DNA of 64,000 nt, from positions 1 through 64,000 of the forward strand of contig NZ_JANQBC010000009.1 of NCBI RefSeq assembly GCF_024721995.1, in the 5' to 3' direction. Position numbers and translations under genes: made by a program. Positions 1 to 8,522 of the stretch are shown here, piece after piece. This DNA comes from Paenibacillus radicibacter. GTDB lineage: Bacteria; Bacillota; Bacilli; Paenibacillales; NBRC-103111. The notes under the pieces were generated by a model. The model made no database searches, had not been told where the DNA came from, and was given only the letters and a program-made list of their open reading frames with translations. Within the stretch, counting starts at the first letter, position 1; every line of letters starts with the position of its first letter.

Positions 1-55
1 TAAATATGTCTATAAAGTCATTATTGACGATATAAAACTTTCTTCGAAAAAACAT
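1..55 (-). CDS. N-terminus of a small protein, possibly NIPSNAP-like (cut by window edge)
   Basis: Only the first 18 codons are inside the window, reading MFFRRKFYIVNNDFIDIF. An ideal AGGAGG site (minus strand, 62-68) sits just before the ATG at 55, so this is a real gene start. The opening M-F-x-R-R-K-F-Y-x-V resembles the start of short NIPSNAP-family proteins of Bacilli, which are ~100 aa dimeric alpha-beta-barrel proteins of unknown role. That assignment comes from memory of a very short stretch and is weak; the gene start itself is solid. Confidence 0.45.
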   Translation of the reverse strand, partial: MFFRRKFYIVNNDFIDIF

Positions 56-120
56 AACGTAACCTCCTAGAGTACTTATTTATTTGATCTGTTCTTTCAC
101 GCACTTTCGGATATTTCCGA

Positions 121-277
121 TAACGTTCTTGTATCTACGAACCCTTACTGCCTTAAGGGAGTGACAGCGACGACCGTAGCGCAGTTAGGCAGTGCAGGGT
201 TGTCTGCTGATTCTACTTCCGCGAATAATCATCGGGCAGACCAAGGAGCGTAGCGACGCTGCGTAGATACGCTGTTA
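121..277. repeat. Structured ~157-bp repeat-like element with inverted ends
   Basis: The two ends are imperfect inverted repeats: TAAC...GTATCTACG at 121-139 and CGTAGATAC...GTTA at 262-277. Inside are nested inverted repeats: ACCCTTACTGCC (141-152) against GGCAGTGCAGGGT (188-200), GTCTGC (202-207) against GCAGAC (236-241), and the self-complementary AGCGTAGCGACGCT (247-260). There is no open frame, and the composition is richer in GC than the AT-rich genes around it. This is what a non-autonomous mobile repeat or a repeated RNA-forming element looks like. It resembles the bcr-type repeats of the Bacillus cereus group in size, but I cannot confirm identity or copy number. Confidence 0.5.
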
Positions 278-308
278 TGTGAAGTCATACACTTCTTGAT
301 ACTGCTTA

Positions 309-503
309 CTAAAATCCTCTGTTTATATCTTTTTTTAAAACCACTTCATTTTTTATCTCACTAATTTCTTGGGATACAATATTCAATATCGCATCTACCA
401 ATTCTGAAATATAAGGATTGTCTAAATAAAGAAGAAGATCAGGATATTGCGATTCAAATTTTCGAGTCATTTTTTCTTTTATTTCTCTACTAGAAACATA
501 CAT
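309..503 (-). CDS. Hypothetical 64-aa protein
   Basis: A small acidic, charged protein rich in Glu, Lys, Ile and Leu, with no signal peptide or membrane segment. It begins at ATG 503 behind a strong ribosome site (ACAGGAGGATAAG), and lies 14 bp downstream of the membrane protein ending at 518, so the two are probably one transcript. The residue pattern suggests one or two amphipathic helices. I recognise no family. Its good ribosome site and operon position make it more likely real than a chance frame; a role as a partner of the upstream membrane protein is only inference. Confidence 0.6.
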   Translation of the reverse strand: MYVSSREIKEKMTRKFESQYPDLLLYLDNPYISELVDAILNIVSQEISEIKNEVVLKKDINRGF

Positions 504-517
504 TTCTTATCCTCCTG

Positions 518-1417
518 TCAAAACAAACTGCTTTTCCGCTCGTATTTATTGGTTATTGTAATAATAATTAGTTCAAGAATTTCTACTAGTTCATTAAGTA
601 AGGAGATAACTTTCTCCTTTATTCTAAAATAATCCTTTATTGAGTTAGTTGTATACAAATAGTTATTAAATGCTTCATTCATACTCTGCTTCTCTTCTTC
701 TGTTAGATCTGGGATTCCAACAATTTTATCCTTTAGAATAACCGTACTCAAATAATCCTTTTTTGTATTAATTAAGTCTTCAACATTGAAGAATGATTTA
801 ATCCCTACTTCATTTTGTGTAATCTCATAGCCCAGATTTTCTACCTGAGTTTTTAGGAAATCAAACGCACTTTGTTTAATTTCTTCTATTTGTCCAACAT
901 AAGAAGTAATATTCTCCTCAAGGGATAATAAATATGCCCTTAGATAATTTGGCATTTGGTAATATCTCGAATCATTTTTAATCCTTATCCAAACTTCAAA
1001 TTGAGCAAAATTTGAATGTCTATAGGTTGAGTCAAATGATATTCTTACAACCTCATCATTTAAAAAATCTTTAATCAAACTCTTAAATTCAATAAGCAAT
1101 GGTTCATAAATTGTTTTCTTATTTATTATTGCACTTTTAATGTGGTTACTCTGAATTAATGACTGTATTGTAACGAAGTAAGTAATTATTCCACCAACAG
1201 TAGCCCCGAGTAGTGATGCAAGTATTGCTACGCTTCCTGAATTATTAAGGAAATTCGAAATACTGAATTTTGATATACTCAAAAAACAAATTATTAGACC
1301 GATTAAAGCAGCTAGAAGTAATAGTGATATAAATACGTAAAGTGTTTTTAATATTAATGGATTTTTCAATCTCTTTTTTATTATGAACGCTCTTAGTGAT
1401 TTGCTCATTTTCTTCAT
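518..1417 (-). CDS. Hypothetical two-pass membrane protein
   Basis: 299 aa. A short basic N-terminus is followed by a hydrophobic segment at about residues 25-48 and a second at about 62-85 (rich in Gly/Ala, ending in YFVTIQS), then about 210 mostly soluble, helix-rich residues with many charged positions. The topology suggests a membrane-anchored protein with a large cytoplasmic, possibly coiled-coil tail. The start is ATG 1417 behind AAAGGAGAAGAG. The coding sequence is much more AT-rich than the rest of the window, as is the following 64-aa gene, which hints at recent acquisition. No family recognised. Confidence 0.65.
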   Translation of the reverse strand: MKKMSKSLRAFIIKKRLKNPLILKTLYVFISLLLLAALIGLIICFLSISKFSISNFLNNSGSVAILASLLGATVGGIITYFVTIQSLIQSNHIKSAIINKKTIYEPLLIEFKSLIKDFLNDEVVRISFDSTYRHSNFAQFEVWIRIKNDSRYYQMPNYLRAYLLSLEENITSYVGQIEEIKQSAFDFLKTQVENLGYEITQNEVGIKSFFNVEDLINTKKDYLSTVILKDKIVGIPDLTEEEKQSMNEAFNNYLYTTNSIKDYFRIKEKVISLLNELVEILELIIITITNKYERKSSLF

Positions 1418-1672
1418 TCTCTTCTCCTTTTGTATGATTGCACATAACTCCTTATTTACGTACTTCGCATAATTATACCATACATTGGTATTTACGAACT
1501 TCGTAGATTCCCCAACATTGTCGGTATTCCTGCTATATTATCACAACTCAACAGATCCATTTAATCTGTGCAATTTAAATAGAAATAATTCCCTATATAT
1601 GATACTATTAAATCTCTTTATCTTTCAGTCTTATCATTAAAATATGAATACACCAAAGGAGCGTTTATACTA

Positions 1673-2278
1673 GTGAAGAATAAGCTTGTTCTATTAGCAG
1701 CCATCATGATTGTACTGGCTGGATGCAGCACTCAAAAAACGGCAGATACTGCAGGTAACACAACACCTACTGAAACACCTAAATCACCAACAGAAGCTCC
1801 CAAAGCGTTAGCAGAAAGTCCTAAGCCAGCTGCAGAACCCCCTAAACCACAACCAACAGAAGCTCCCAAGGACAACAAGGCTTCTACTGGAAAAAAACTA
1901 AAAGAAGAAGAAAAATTAGCACTCAGTTATGTAAATGAGTTTTTAAACGAAACAGATCCAAAAAAGAAAACAAAGTTTGTAACTGACTACGTACATAAGG
2001 AAGTAAAACCAATTTTCGAAATTGCAGCATTAAATATTCCAACCGCTGAGAATATGTATATTAATTCAAGAGTAATTGAATCAATGGCTGGTGATGATGT
2101 TGGGCAAAAGCATTTTATTCTCATTCAAGCTGATTCCAAAAGTGGTAATATGAAGGAGATCATCGTTCTAGTAGTAGATAAAAAAATTGGTCTAGGACTC
2201 ACTCCTGGTAAGGAAAAAGAGGCAAACTCTAAATTTGAAGAATTAAGAGAGTTCTTCAAAACACCTATCCCAAAATAA
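1673..2278 (+). CDS. Hypothetical lipoprotein with Pro-rich linker
   Basis: 201 aa starting at GTG 1673, with AAAGGAGCG at 1655-1662. Residues 1-18 form a lipoprotein signal peptide ending in the lipobox LAGC (Cys18), so the mature protein should be lipid-anchored on the outer face of the membrane. Residues ~20-75 are a low-complexity Thr/Pro/Glu/Ala/Lys linker with repeated TEAPK and ESPKP-type units, probably a spacer through the wall. The remaining ~125 residues form one small domain of alternating strands and helices of unknown function. It is monocistronic and is followed by a clear terminator. Confidence 0.7.
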   Translation: MKNKLVLLAAIMIVLAGCSTQKTADTAGNTTPTETPKSPTEAPKALAESPKPAAEPPKPQPTEAPKDNKASTGKKLKEEEKLALSYVNEFLNETDPKKKTKFVTDYVHKEVKPIFEIAALNIPTAENMYINSRVIESMAGDDVGQKHFILIQADSKSGNMKEIIVLVVDKKIGLGLTPGKEKEANSKFEELREFFKTPIPK

Positions 2279-2279
2279 A

Positions 2280-2309
2280 CAAACCGAGTCATTAGACTCG
2301 GCTTTTATT
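2280..2309 (+). terminator. Rho-independent terminator of the lipoprotein gene
   Basis: CCGAGTC (2284-2290), a 4-base loop, then GACTCGG (2295-2301), followed by CTTTTATTTT. It is placed directly after the stop codon of the upstream plus-strand lipoprotein gene. Confidence 0.8.
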
Positions 2310-2347
2310 TTCCCTAAATATTACTACTAAATAAGCTATGTACAACA

Positions 2348-3052
2348 CTATAAATGAACAACTTCAGTTTCATTGTTTGTCAACAACGGCTCTAATTTAG
2401 TTACGAAACTATTTATCGGAATGAACCTATCGCCTACATCTAGCAATATAGATGCAAGTTCGCCGTCGTTATTTGTGTAATGAAACACTAAGAAAAAGTT
2501 GTAGTTCTTAATTTCTTTAACCTTTACCTTTGACTTCGATATTTTATAGGGATTATAAGTTAATATTGGTATAGGTCTACTAGTTTCAAAACTATCCATC
2601 ACATGCTCAATCTCGATTTCATTTGTTAATTCTACTGATCGAATCTGTTCAAGTGTTAGATGAAAGACAGTTCCTCCACCTTCAATAGTCAGTTGGTCCT
2701 CTGTTACGGTCAAGATGCATTCTGTTTTCGGAGACAAAGGCAATCCTTGAACATGATATCCCCATCCTCCTGCAATAACTCCGAATTCATTATCCTCATC
2801 CTTCTTAGGGCGCCATAGAACTGCTAGCAAAGGATAGGTAAGACAACTAAATAATAGAAAAAGTATTAAACCCGTTTTTCTAAATCCCAAAGCTGGATCA
2901 GAATAAGCATAACTCATAATAAACATTATGAAGAAGAACACTGCTAATAATAAGCTAACAAATCCTAGAAATATAGGAATACTCTCCAGCTCCTTCCTTG
3001 GTAAATAATCCAATCCTATATTACCATGAACACTGAATTCACAACATAGCAA
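2348..3052 (-). CDS. Hypothetical membrane protein with C-terminal soluble domain; start uncertain
   Basis: Up to 234 aa. Two hydrophobic segments, about residues 24-50 and 60-80, are followed by a soluble ~150-residue beta-rich domain that may be of PH-like type (inference from the strand pattern). The longest frame begins at TTG 3052, which lies on the 3' arm of a hairpin (CCGTTCTAG / CTAGAGCGG, 3054-3088) that looks like the terminator of the upstream gene and has no ribosome site. An AAGGAG stands before an internal ATT codon at about residue 26. Either the start is non-standard or the 5' end has been lost. Function unknown. Confidence 0.5.
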   Translation of the reverse strand: MLCCEFSVHGNIGLDYLPRKELESIPIFLGFVSLLLAVFFFIMFIMSYAYSDPALGFRKTGLILFLLFSCLTYPLLAVLWRPKKDEDNEFGVIAGGWGYHVQGLPLSPKTECILTVTEDQLTIEGGGTVFHLTLEQIRSVELTNEIEIEHVMDSFETSRPIPILTYNPYKISKSKVKVKEIKNYNFFLVFHYTNNDGELASILLDVGDRFIPINSFVTKLEPLLTNNETEVVHL

Positions 3053-3127
3053 AGCCGCTCTAGTATCAACAATTTCTCGCTAGAACGGCATTCAATATAA
3101 CACTTTTTCTATTATCGAGACAAACCA

Positions 3128-3724
3128 CTAATCATTCAATCCCTTGCCACTTAGAATAGGCAGTACACATTTTTCAATGCGGGAGATGCGAGTCTTGGCT
3201 TGTTTGGCTTGAGAGAAGTAGAGCAGGTATTGTCTTTGTCGACCTGGAGTTAGTGATTCGAAGGCTGTTTTCAAGTTAAGATCTTGATTGAATTTGCTTT
3301 GAAGTTCTTCTGGAATGGTGTATTCATCATTCTTCTTATACTCAACTTCCAGACCCGATTTCTCAACTTCAATTGCTTCAAGGATATATGCTTTAATAAT
3401 GTCTGCCATCTCATCAATCTGATTCGCATTGGTAAATCGAATCTGACGAGCGGCTTGTACATTCTCCGTCTGTTGGATGAGGATACCATGAGGGTCTTTT
3501 AACAAGACGCCTTTGTGAAACAGAATCGCACAGTATTCTTTAAATCCGTGAATGAGTAAGATGTTCTTATCATCTAACGTGTAACAAGGATGCATCCACT
3601 TCACATCTTCGGTCAGATCATCACAGCCCAGAATGATTTCTCTAAGTTTCTCAAACGCTTCTTTCCACTGCTTCTGTTTACGTAAAAATCCATCGACTTT
3701 GGGATTATATTTACTCATTGTCAT
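3128..3724 (-). CDS. YdeI/DUF1801 family protein
   Basis: 198 aa. The N-terminal ~115 residues fit the DUF1801 fold (short motifs such as VKWMHPCYTL and ILLIHGFKEYCAILFHKG), a small alpha/beta domain of unknown biochemical role. The C-terminal part (YTIPEEL, then SLTPGRQRQYLLYFSQAKQ and a basic tail with TRISRIEKC) is the bacteriocin-protection/YdeI-type region. B. subtilis YdeI has the same layout and length. ATG 3724 is preceded by GAGGTGCTCC; a second ATG three codons later is possible. It appears monocistronic. Confidence 0.75.
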   Translation of the reverse strand: MTMSKYNPKVDGFLRKQKQWKEAFEKLREIILGCDDLTEDVKWMHPCYTLDDKNILLIHGFKEYCAILFHKGVLLKDPHGILIQQTENVQAARQIRFTNANQIDEMADIIKAYILEAIEVEKSGLEVEYKKNDEYTIPEELQSKFNQDLNLKTAFESLTPGRQRQYLLYFSQAKQAKTRISRIEKCVLPILSGKGLND

Positions 3725-3815
3725 GTAGGAGCACCTCTATTATTTATTTCCTTATGCTAATGACTGCCGATATGAACGACAGCCCTCTTTTTACATACAT
3801 AAGTTTAATTTACGT

Positions 3816-6071
3816 TTACTTCAAATACTTCCCTGTAATCGACTGCTCCGCATGGATGATCTGTGAAGGCGTACCTTCAAACACCACTTGACCACCTCTG
3901 CTGCCCCCGTCTGGACCCATATCAATAATCCAATCCGCCTGGCTGATGACATCAATATTGTGCTCAATGACGATCACGGTATTGCCTGCGTCAACTAATC
4001 GATTCATGATCTCAAGTAAGTGACCGATATCTGACATATGAAGTCCAGTAGTCGGCTCATCCATCACATAGATACTGCCTTTCTTGTGCAACTCACTTGC
4101 CAGCTTGATACGTTGGCATTCCCCACCAGATAATGTGCTAAGTGGCTGACCGAGTGTAATATAGTTAAGCCCCACATCACTCATCGCTTGAAGTTTACGT
4201 ACTACCTCTTTAAGCTCGAAAAATTCTAGAGCCTGCTCCACGGTCATCTCCAGCACTTCTGCAATTGACTTTCCATTAAGCTTATAGGCAAGAACTTCTT
4301 CCTTAAAGCGTCTACCTTCGCATACTTCACATGGCAACTTCACACTGTCCAGATAGGAAAGGTCTACGTACACGACACCCAAACCTTGACAGTTCTCACA
4401 AGCTCCTTTGGAGTTGAAGCTGAAGAGACCTTGGTTTACCTTATTTGCTGTAGCAAATGCTTTGCGCACATCATCCATGATTCCAGTATAAGTAGCAGGA
4501 TTCGATCGCGAGGATACTCCGACTGCGGACTGGTCAATAACAATTGCATCCGAGTGTTCGCTCAGGAATATATCATTAATTAGTGTACTCTTACCCGATC
4601 CTGCGACACCTGTAACCACCGTTAACACGCCTGTTGGAACATCGACACTCACATTCTGCAAGTTGTGAAGTGTTGCATGATGAATGGACAACTTACCTGT
4701 TGATTGTCTGCAATCATCTTTTAGCTTAAGAGGACGTTTCATATAGTTGCCTGTCAGTGTATCTGATTGAAGAAGGCCATCATAGCTTCCTTCAAATACC
4801 ACGTTACCACCGCGGCTTCCTGCAAAGGGCCCTACGTCAACAATATGATCTGCGACTTTAATGACGTCTGGATCATGTTCAACTACAATTACGGTATTAC
4901 CCTTGTCGCGCAGCTTCACAAGCAATTCATTAAGACGATGTACATCACGCGGATGCAAGCCAACGCTTGGCTCGTCGAAGATATAAGTAACATCGACTAG
5001 ACTACCGCTAAGATGTTTCACCATCTTCATACGCTGCGACTCACCGCCTGACAATGTATCTGTCTCACGATCTAACGTTAAATAATCAAGTCCGATATCG
5101 GCTAGATACTGTAGACGCTCAGTCAATGACTTCACGACTGGTCCGGCAACGGGATCTGTAATTTCCTTTATAATGCGAATAAGTTGGCCAACTTCCATGG
5201 AGGAAAGTTGTGCAATGTTGTATCCATTGATTTTACAATTAAGCGCAGCCTGATTGAGTCTTGCTCCTCGACAACTAGAACAAGAGCCCTCCGAAATGAA
5301 TGGTGCAACTGTTTTCTGTGTTCGCTCGGACTTCGCTTTGACATCCTGCTTGATATATTTGTTCGAGAACTTCTCAATCGCACCTTCAACAGTAATGTTC
5401 GTCGCCTTTCCTGCGAAATCCATCTGCACTTTTCTTGCTTTGCCATAGAGCAATAGATCAAGTTCCTCTTCGGAATAATCACTAAGCTTCTTATCGGCAT
5501 CGAATGATCCGGATTGCATCAACAAGTTCATTTCCCAATCGCCAAATCCATAGCCTGGTAGCATAATCGCGCTTTCATTGAGTGACTTTGACATATCCAC
5601 TGCCTTGCCCATGTCCACGCTGAGTCTACGTCCAAGCCCATTACAATCTGAGCACATCCCTTGAGGATCGTTAAACGAGAACATACTTGCAGAACCAACA
5701 TGCGGCTGACCTACACGTGAGAAGAGAAGACGAAGAATCGGGGAAATATCTGTAATCGTACCCATTGTGGAATGGGAACCACCGCCTAATCTCTTCTGGT
5801 CGACGACAACCGCCATGCTCAAATTCTCAATTGAGTCTGCATCTGGCTGCGGAAACCGCGGCAGGAAATTGCGGACGAACGTGCTGAAGTTTTCATTCAA
5901 TAAACGCTGGGATTCAGAAGCAATGGTGTCAAACACGATCGATGACTTGCCTGATCCCGATACCCCTGTGAAAATCGAGATCTTCCGCTTTGGAATACGT
6001 AAGGATACGTTCTTAAGATTGTTCTCTCTCGCTCCCGTTATAACGATATACTCTTGATTAGATTGACTCAT
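3816..6071 (-). CDS. Short UvrA-like ABC ATPase (UvrA2/drug-resistance type)
   Basis: 751 aa, about 190 residues shorter than housekeeping UvrA. Two ABC modules are present: Walker A GVSGSGKSS (36-44) and a second, GVAGSGKST, in the C-terminal half, with signatures LSGGESQR and LSGGECQR. Zinc-binding cysteines appear as CSDC (140-143) with CSSC, and CENC with CEVC. After LLFSRVGQPH (~123) the chain jumps straight to FSFNDPQGMC, so the UvrB-binding region normally found there is missing. Such short UvrAs probably bind DNA lesions or DNA-bound drugs without classical UvrBC repair; several give self-resistance in antibiotic producers. It is a single-gene unit. Confidence 0.85.
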   Translation of the reverse strand: MSQSNQEYIVITGARENNLKNVSLRIPKRKISIFTGVSGSGKSSIVFDTIASESQRLLNENFSTFVRNFLPRFPQPDADSIENLSMAVVVDQKRLGGGSHSTMGTITDISPILRLLFSRVGQPHVGSASMFSFNDPQGMCSDCNGLGRRLSVDMGKAVDMSKSLNESAIMLPGYGFGDWEMNLLMQSGSFDADKKLSDYSEEELDLLLYGKARKVQMDFAGKATNITVEGAIEKFSNKYIKQDVKAKSERTQKTVAPFISEGSCSSCRGARLNQAALNCKINGYNIAQLSSMEVGQLIRIIKEITDPVAGPVVKSLTERLQYLADIGLDYLTLDRETDTLSGGESQRMKMVKHLSGSLVDVTYIFDEPSVGLHPRDVHRLNELLVKLRDKGNTVIVVEHDPDVIKVADHIVDVGPFAGSRGGNVVFEGSYDGLLQSDTLTGNYMKRPLKLKDDCRQSTGKLSIHHATLHNLQNVSVDVPTGVLTVVTGVAGSGKSTLINDIFLSEHSDAIVIDQSAVGVSSRSNPATYTGIMDDVRKAFATANKVNQGLFSFNSKGACENCQGLGVVYVDLSYLDSVKLPCEVCEGRRFKEEVLAYKLNGKSIAEVLEMTVEQALEFFELKEVVRKLQAMSDVGLNYITLGQPLSTLSGGECQRIKLASELHKKGSIYVMDEPTTGLHMSDIGHLLEIMNRLVDAGNTVIVIEHNIDVISQADWIIDMGPDGGSRGGQVVFEGTPSQIIHAEQSITGKYLK

Positions 6072-6200
6072 TAACTACATCCTTCCAAGTATAAGAATTA
6101 CTATTGAATAACAACCAACCATATGTGACATAAACCAGCTGCAATCCAAATGCAGCCAGCTTATATGAAGTCGTTCATACCAAGTACTGCTAGCACGAAG

Positions 6201-6620
6201 TTATTGCTCCAACACCTCTTCAATTTTACCAAACCATGCACCCCATCCGTATTTAGCCCCATTAAGTGCTGGCTCGTTCGAGATTCCCGTCTGTTCCAGA
6301 TGAAGATTGACCTTACCATCCTCTAATACTTGAAGTGTCCAAGTGACGGTATGCTTCTCTCCACCTTCCCATGTATAAGACAACTTGTGAGGTTCATCCA
6401 CAATTAGTACTTCACCTTCAATGATGCCATTCCACCACTGCGAAGGCTCTGTACGGAATTGGAATCGATGCCCAACTTCCGCTTTAAAATCATTCTCCAT
6501 TGCTACACCAGTCTGGATATTGAATACCCACTTCGCAAGCTTACTTGAATCCGTTAAAGCAGACCATACCTTTTCGATTGATGCATTATACTGATAATCC
6601 AAATTCAATGTTAAACTCAT
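6201..6620 (-). CDS. SRPBCC/AHSA1-family protein
   Basis: 139 aa from ATG 6620, preceded by AGAGGAGGAAGAAG. This ATG overlaps the TGA of the upstream ArsR gene by 4 bp, so translation is coupled; a longer frame runs inside that gene but has no ribosome site. The sequence is typical of the START/Bet v1-like fold: early SIEKVWSALTDSSKLAKW, then FRTEPSQWWNGIIEGEV, KLSYTWEGG and a C-terminal helix with GWGAWFGKIEEVLEQ. These proteins bind hydrophobic ligands in an internal cavity. The ArsR-SRPBCC pairing is common in Firmicutes, with the regulator controlling both genes. Confidence 0.85.
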   Translation of the reverse strand: MSLTLNLDYQYNASIEKVWSALTDSSKLAKWVFNIQTGVAMENDFKAEVGHRFQFRTEPSQWWNGIIEGEVLIVDEPHKLSYTWEGGEKHTVTWTLQVLEDGKVNLHLEQTGISNEPALNGAKYGWGAWFGKIEEVLEQ

Positions 6621-6946
6621 TCTTCTTCCTCCTCTAATAGATCGCCTAATCGTCTTAAATTCATACTCCAGAACTGGCTGTAGAACGATATCCAATCCTG
6701 AACTTCCCTAAGTGGAGCGGCATTTAAGCTAAATAACGTTTCTCTTCCGACTTTTCTGCTATTTATGAGCCCTGCTTCTTTAAGTATTGTCAAATGTTTG
6801 GATACTGCCGTACGGCCCATATCAAATTGTGCCGTTAACTCATGCAGCGGTAATTCCTTAGCCTCTGCCAGCATACGGATCAACCTACGCCTTGTTGGAT
6901 CTGCAATTGCGTCATACACATCTCGTGTATGGTTGATATCGCTCAC
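6617..6946 (-). CDS. ArsR-family transcriptional repressor (SdpR-like)
   Basis: 109 aa winged-helix regulator starting at GTG 6946 behind TAGGAGAGGGTGTT. The first residues (DVYDAIADPTRRRLIRML) are the hallmark of the ArsR/SdpR group, with the recognition helix in RTAVSKHLTILKEAGL and the wing in SRKVGRETLF. No metal-binding CxC motif is present, so it is not a classical metal sensor. The first gene of a two-gene operon with the SRPBCC protein. The promoter upstream has a matching palindrome inside the -35/-10 spacer, so autorepression is very likely. Confidence 0.9.
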   Translation of the reverse strand: MSDINHTRDVYDAIADPTRRRLIRMLAEAKELPLHELTAQFDMGRTAVSKHLTILKEAGLINSRKVGRETLFSLNAAPLREVQDWISFYSQFWSMNLRRLGDLLEEEEE

Positions 6947-7049
6947 AACACCCTCTCCTAAATGAAATTATCATGGATACCCGTTGGATCAGTTCCCCCA
7001 TAAGATGTTGTTCTTCTGAGGTTTAGCAACGCGAAGATAATTTTAATAA

Positions 7050-7102
7050 GACACCATTCAGTGTCAATTTGATTATACGACACCATTTGGTGACATGTCA
7101 AT
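7050..7102 (-). promoter_or_regulatory. Consensus promoter with two palindromic operators for the ArsR/SRPBCC operon
   Basis: On the minus strand, TTGACA (7101-7096) and TATAAT (7077-7072) are both perfect sigma-A boxes, 18 bp apart. A dyad with arms CACCA and TGGTG fills the spacer (7079-7094), and a second dyad, GACAC...GTGTC (7050-7065), lies just downstream over the likely start site. The two dyads share the GACACCATT half and are 29 bp apart. Binding of the ArsR protein here would block RNA polymerase. Confidence 0.75.
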
Positions 7103-7173
7103 TCGAGATTTTATTTTTTGAAAATATTATTGCGATGCTCTTAACATCTCTCGACTTATAACATGTTAATTAA

Positions 7174-7212
7174 ACAAAAGAGCCTCAACCAACAAGTGGT
7201 TGAGGCTCTTTA
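7174..7212 (-). terminator. Terminator after the sigma/anti-sigma operon
   Basis: A 13-bp perfect stem, AGAGCCTCAACCA (7179-7191) with TGGTTGAGGCTCT (7197-7209), and a T-rich tract on the minus-strand side (CTCTTTTGTTT). It lies just past the stop of the DUF4179 gene. Confidence 0.85.
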
Positions 7213-7220
7213 TACTTCAA

Positions 7221-8522
7221 TTATTTGATCGGGATATCTGATTTGTAGCCTAAATGTTTCGGGTAACTGAACCCTTTAATCTGTAAATAATCCCATCCTT
7301 CTCTATTTGGAAATACAAATGTCACGTTCATCCGAGTGGTTCCATCCGCTGCGGTATGATAAGTTGCTGGTCCTGATGTTACCCAAGACATAGAATCTGA
7401 TTTATTCACAAGTTTAATTCCTTCAAGTCTAACCAGCGATTCTGTTTCAATTGTCACTTCAGTCTCTTTATCCACTTGTTCGACTTTAGCTATTTTAACC
7501 GGCTTGTCTTCAATAAATAGCTGTTTGTTTATATCGGTTAGAGGGATACGCATACTGGATTCATGAAAGTCTTGATATTCTTTCAGAATAAGCTGTAACG
7601 ATTGAAGCTTATCTGTTAACGGACCATACTGAAAAATGAATTCATATCTCCCATCTTCTATACGTGTTAATCCACCTTTCCTTTTTTCACAAGTTATATC
7701 ATTAGAAACCAATTGCAATCCATCTAACACTCTGGCTGCTTGATCGAGTTGTTTGGTTGATTCAACCTGCACCTCACCTTGTATAAACGTCATCGTTGGA
7801 GTCGCTGTGATCGATTTAAAAACAAGAGTATTGTCGTCTACAGTAATCGACTGATCCATAGGTTGCTTAAATATCGTTGTCAGCGCTTCATCCGGATGAT
7901 AGGGAAGTACAATTTCACTTAATTGTCTATGGTCTGTTCCTGGTATACCCTCCCAGTATGAGAGTGTTAACTTCTTCGCAAGAGGGCTTACTGGTTCAAA
8001 AGAAATGTATCCTTTAACCTCTGTTCCATCCTTGGACGGACTTGCCCCACCTATACCTGGGGAAGAATTCGTTCGAAATCCTTTCATTTGGACAGGTGCG
8101 AAAATATTAGAATCAAGTTCAGGAATACCATTAGCATTGTTCAGCGTGTAAAACAGTAGTAATTGATTCTCATCTGACATAAGTCCATTAATCGTAAGCA
8201 CTGTCCCATCCATAAGCTTGACCTGTTCATTGAGTACTTGTCCTCTTCCCTGATTGTTAAGCTGACTGAGTGTGCTGGTTAATACCTTGTCAAAACCAAG
8301 CAATGTCTTGCTGTAATAAGCGAGGGCATGATAATTATTCCCAACAAATAACGATAAAGCGATAATAGCCGCTGCAAATTTCCATTTGGTATTGAATACT
8401 GATTTCTTTACTTTCCGAACTGGTGCTGATTCTAGCGCTTTTCTAAGTCTCGCTTCCATATCTTCTGGTGCCTTAATCCCGCTTAATTCTGCATCATTTA
8501 AGGGTTTCTCAGTGTAATTCAT
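7221..8522 (-). CDS. DUF4179 anti-sigma-factor-like membrane protein
   Basis: 433 aa from ATG 8522, chosen because GGGAGGAACGAC lies right before it; an upstream in-frame ATG at 8537 overlaps that site. The N-terminal ~45 residues are cytoplasmic (LRKALESAPVRKVKKS), one transmembrane helix follows (about 48-65, FAAAIIALSLFVGNNY), and ~365 residues are outside as a DUF4179-type domain and a C-terminal beta-rich domain. The architecture is that of a membrane anti-sigma factor. It overlaps the preceding ECF sigma gene by 14 bp, so sensor and sigma are translated together. The signal sensed is unknown. Confidence 0.85.
   Translation of the reverse strand: MNYTEKPLNDAELSGIKAPEDMEARLRKALESAPVRKVKKSVFNTKWKFAAAIIALSLFVGNNYHALAYYSKTLLGFDKVLTSTLSQLNNQGRGQVLNEQVKLMDGTVLTINGLMSDENQLLLFYTLNNANGIPELDSNIFAPVQMKGFRTNSSPGIGGASPSKDGTEVKGYISFEPVSPLAKKLTLSYWEGIPGTDHRQLSEIVLPYHPDEALTTIFKQPMDQSITVDDNTLVFKSITATPTMTFIQGEVQVESTKQLDQAARVLDGLQLVSNDITCEKRKGGLTRIEDGRYEFIFQYGPLTDKLQSLQLILKEYQDFHESSMRIPLTDINKQLFIEDKPVKIAKVEQVDKETEVTIETESLVRLEGIKLVNKSDSMSWVTSGPATYHTAADGTTRMNVTFVFPNREGWDYLQIKGFSYPKHLGYKSDIPIK

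Noticed and set aside
5168-5500. 110-codon minus-strand frame within the UvrA-like gene
   Set aside because: Lies wholly inside the UvrA-like frame, whose motifs are unmistakable; no ribosome site.
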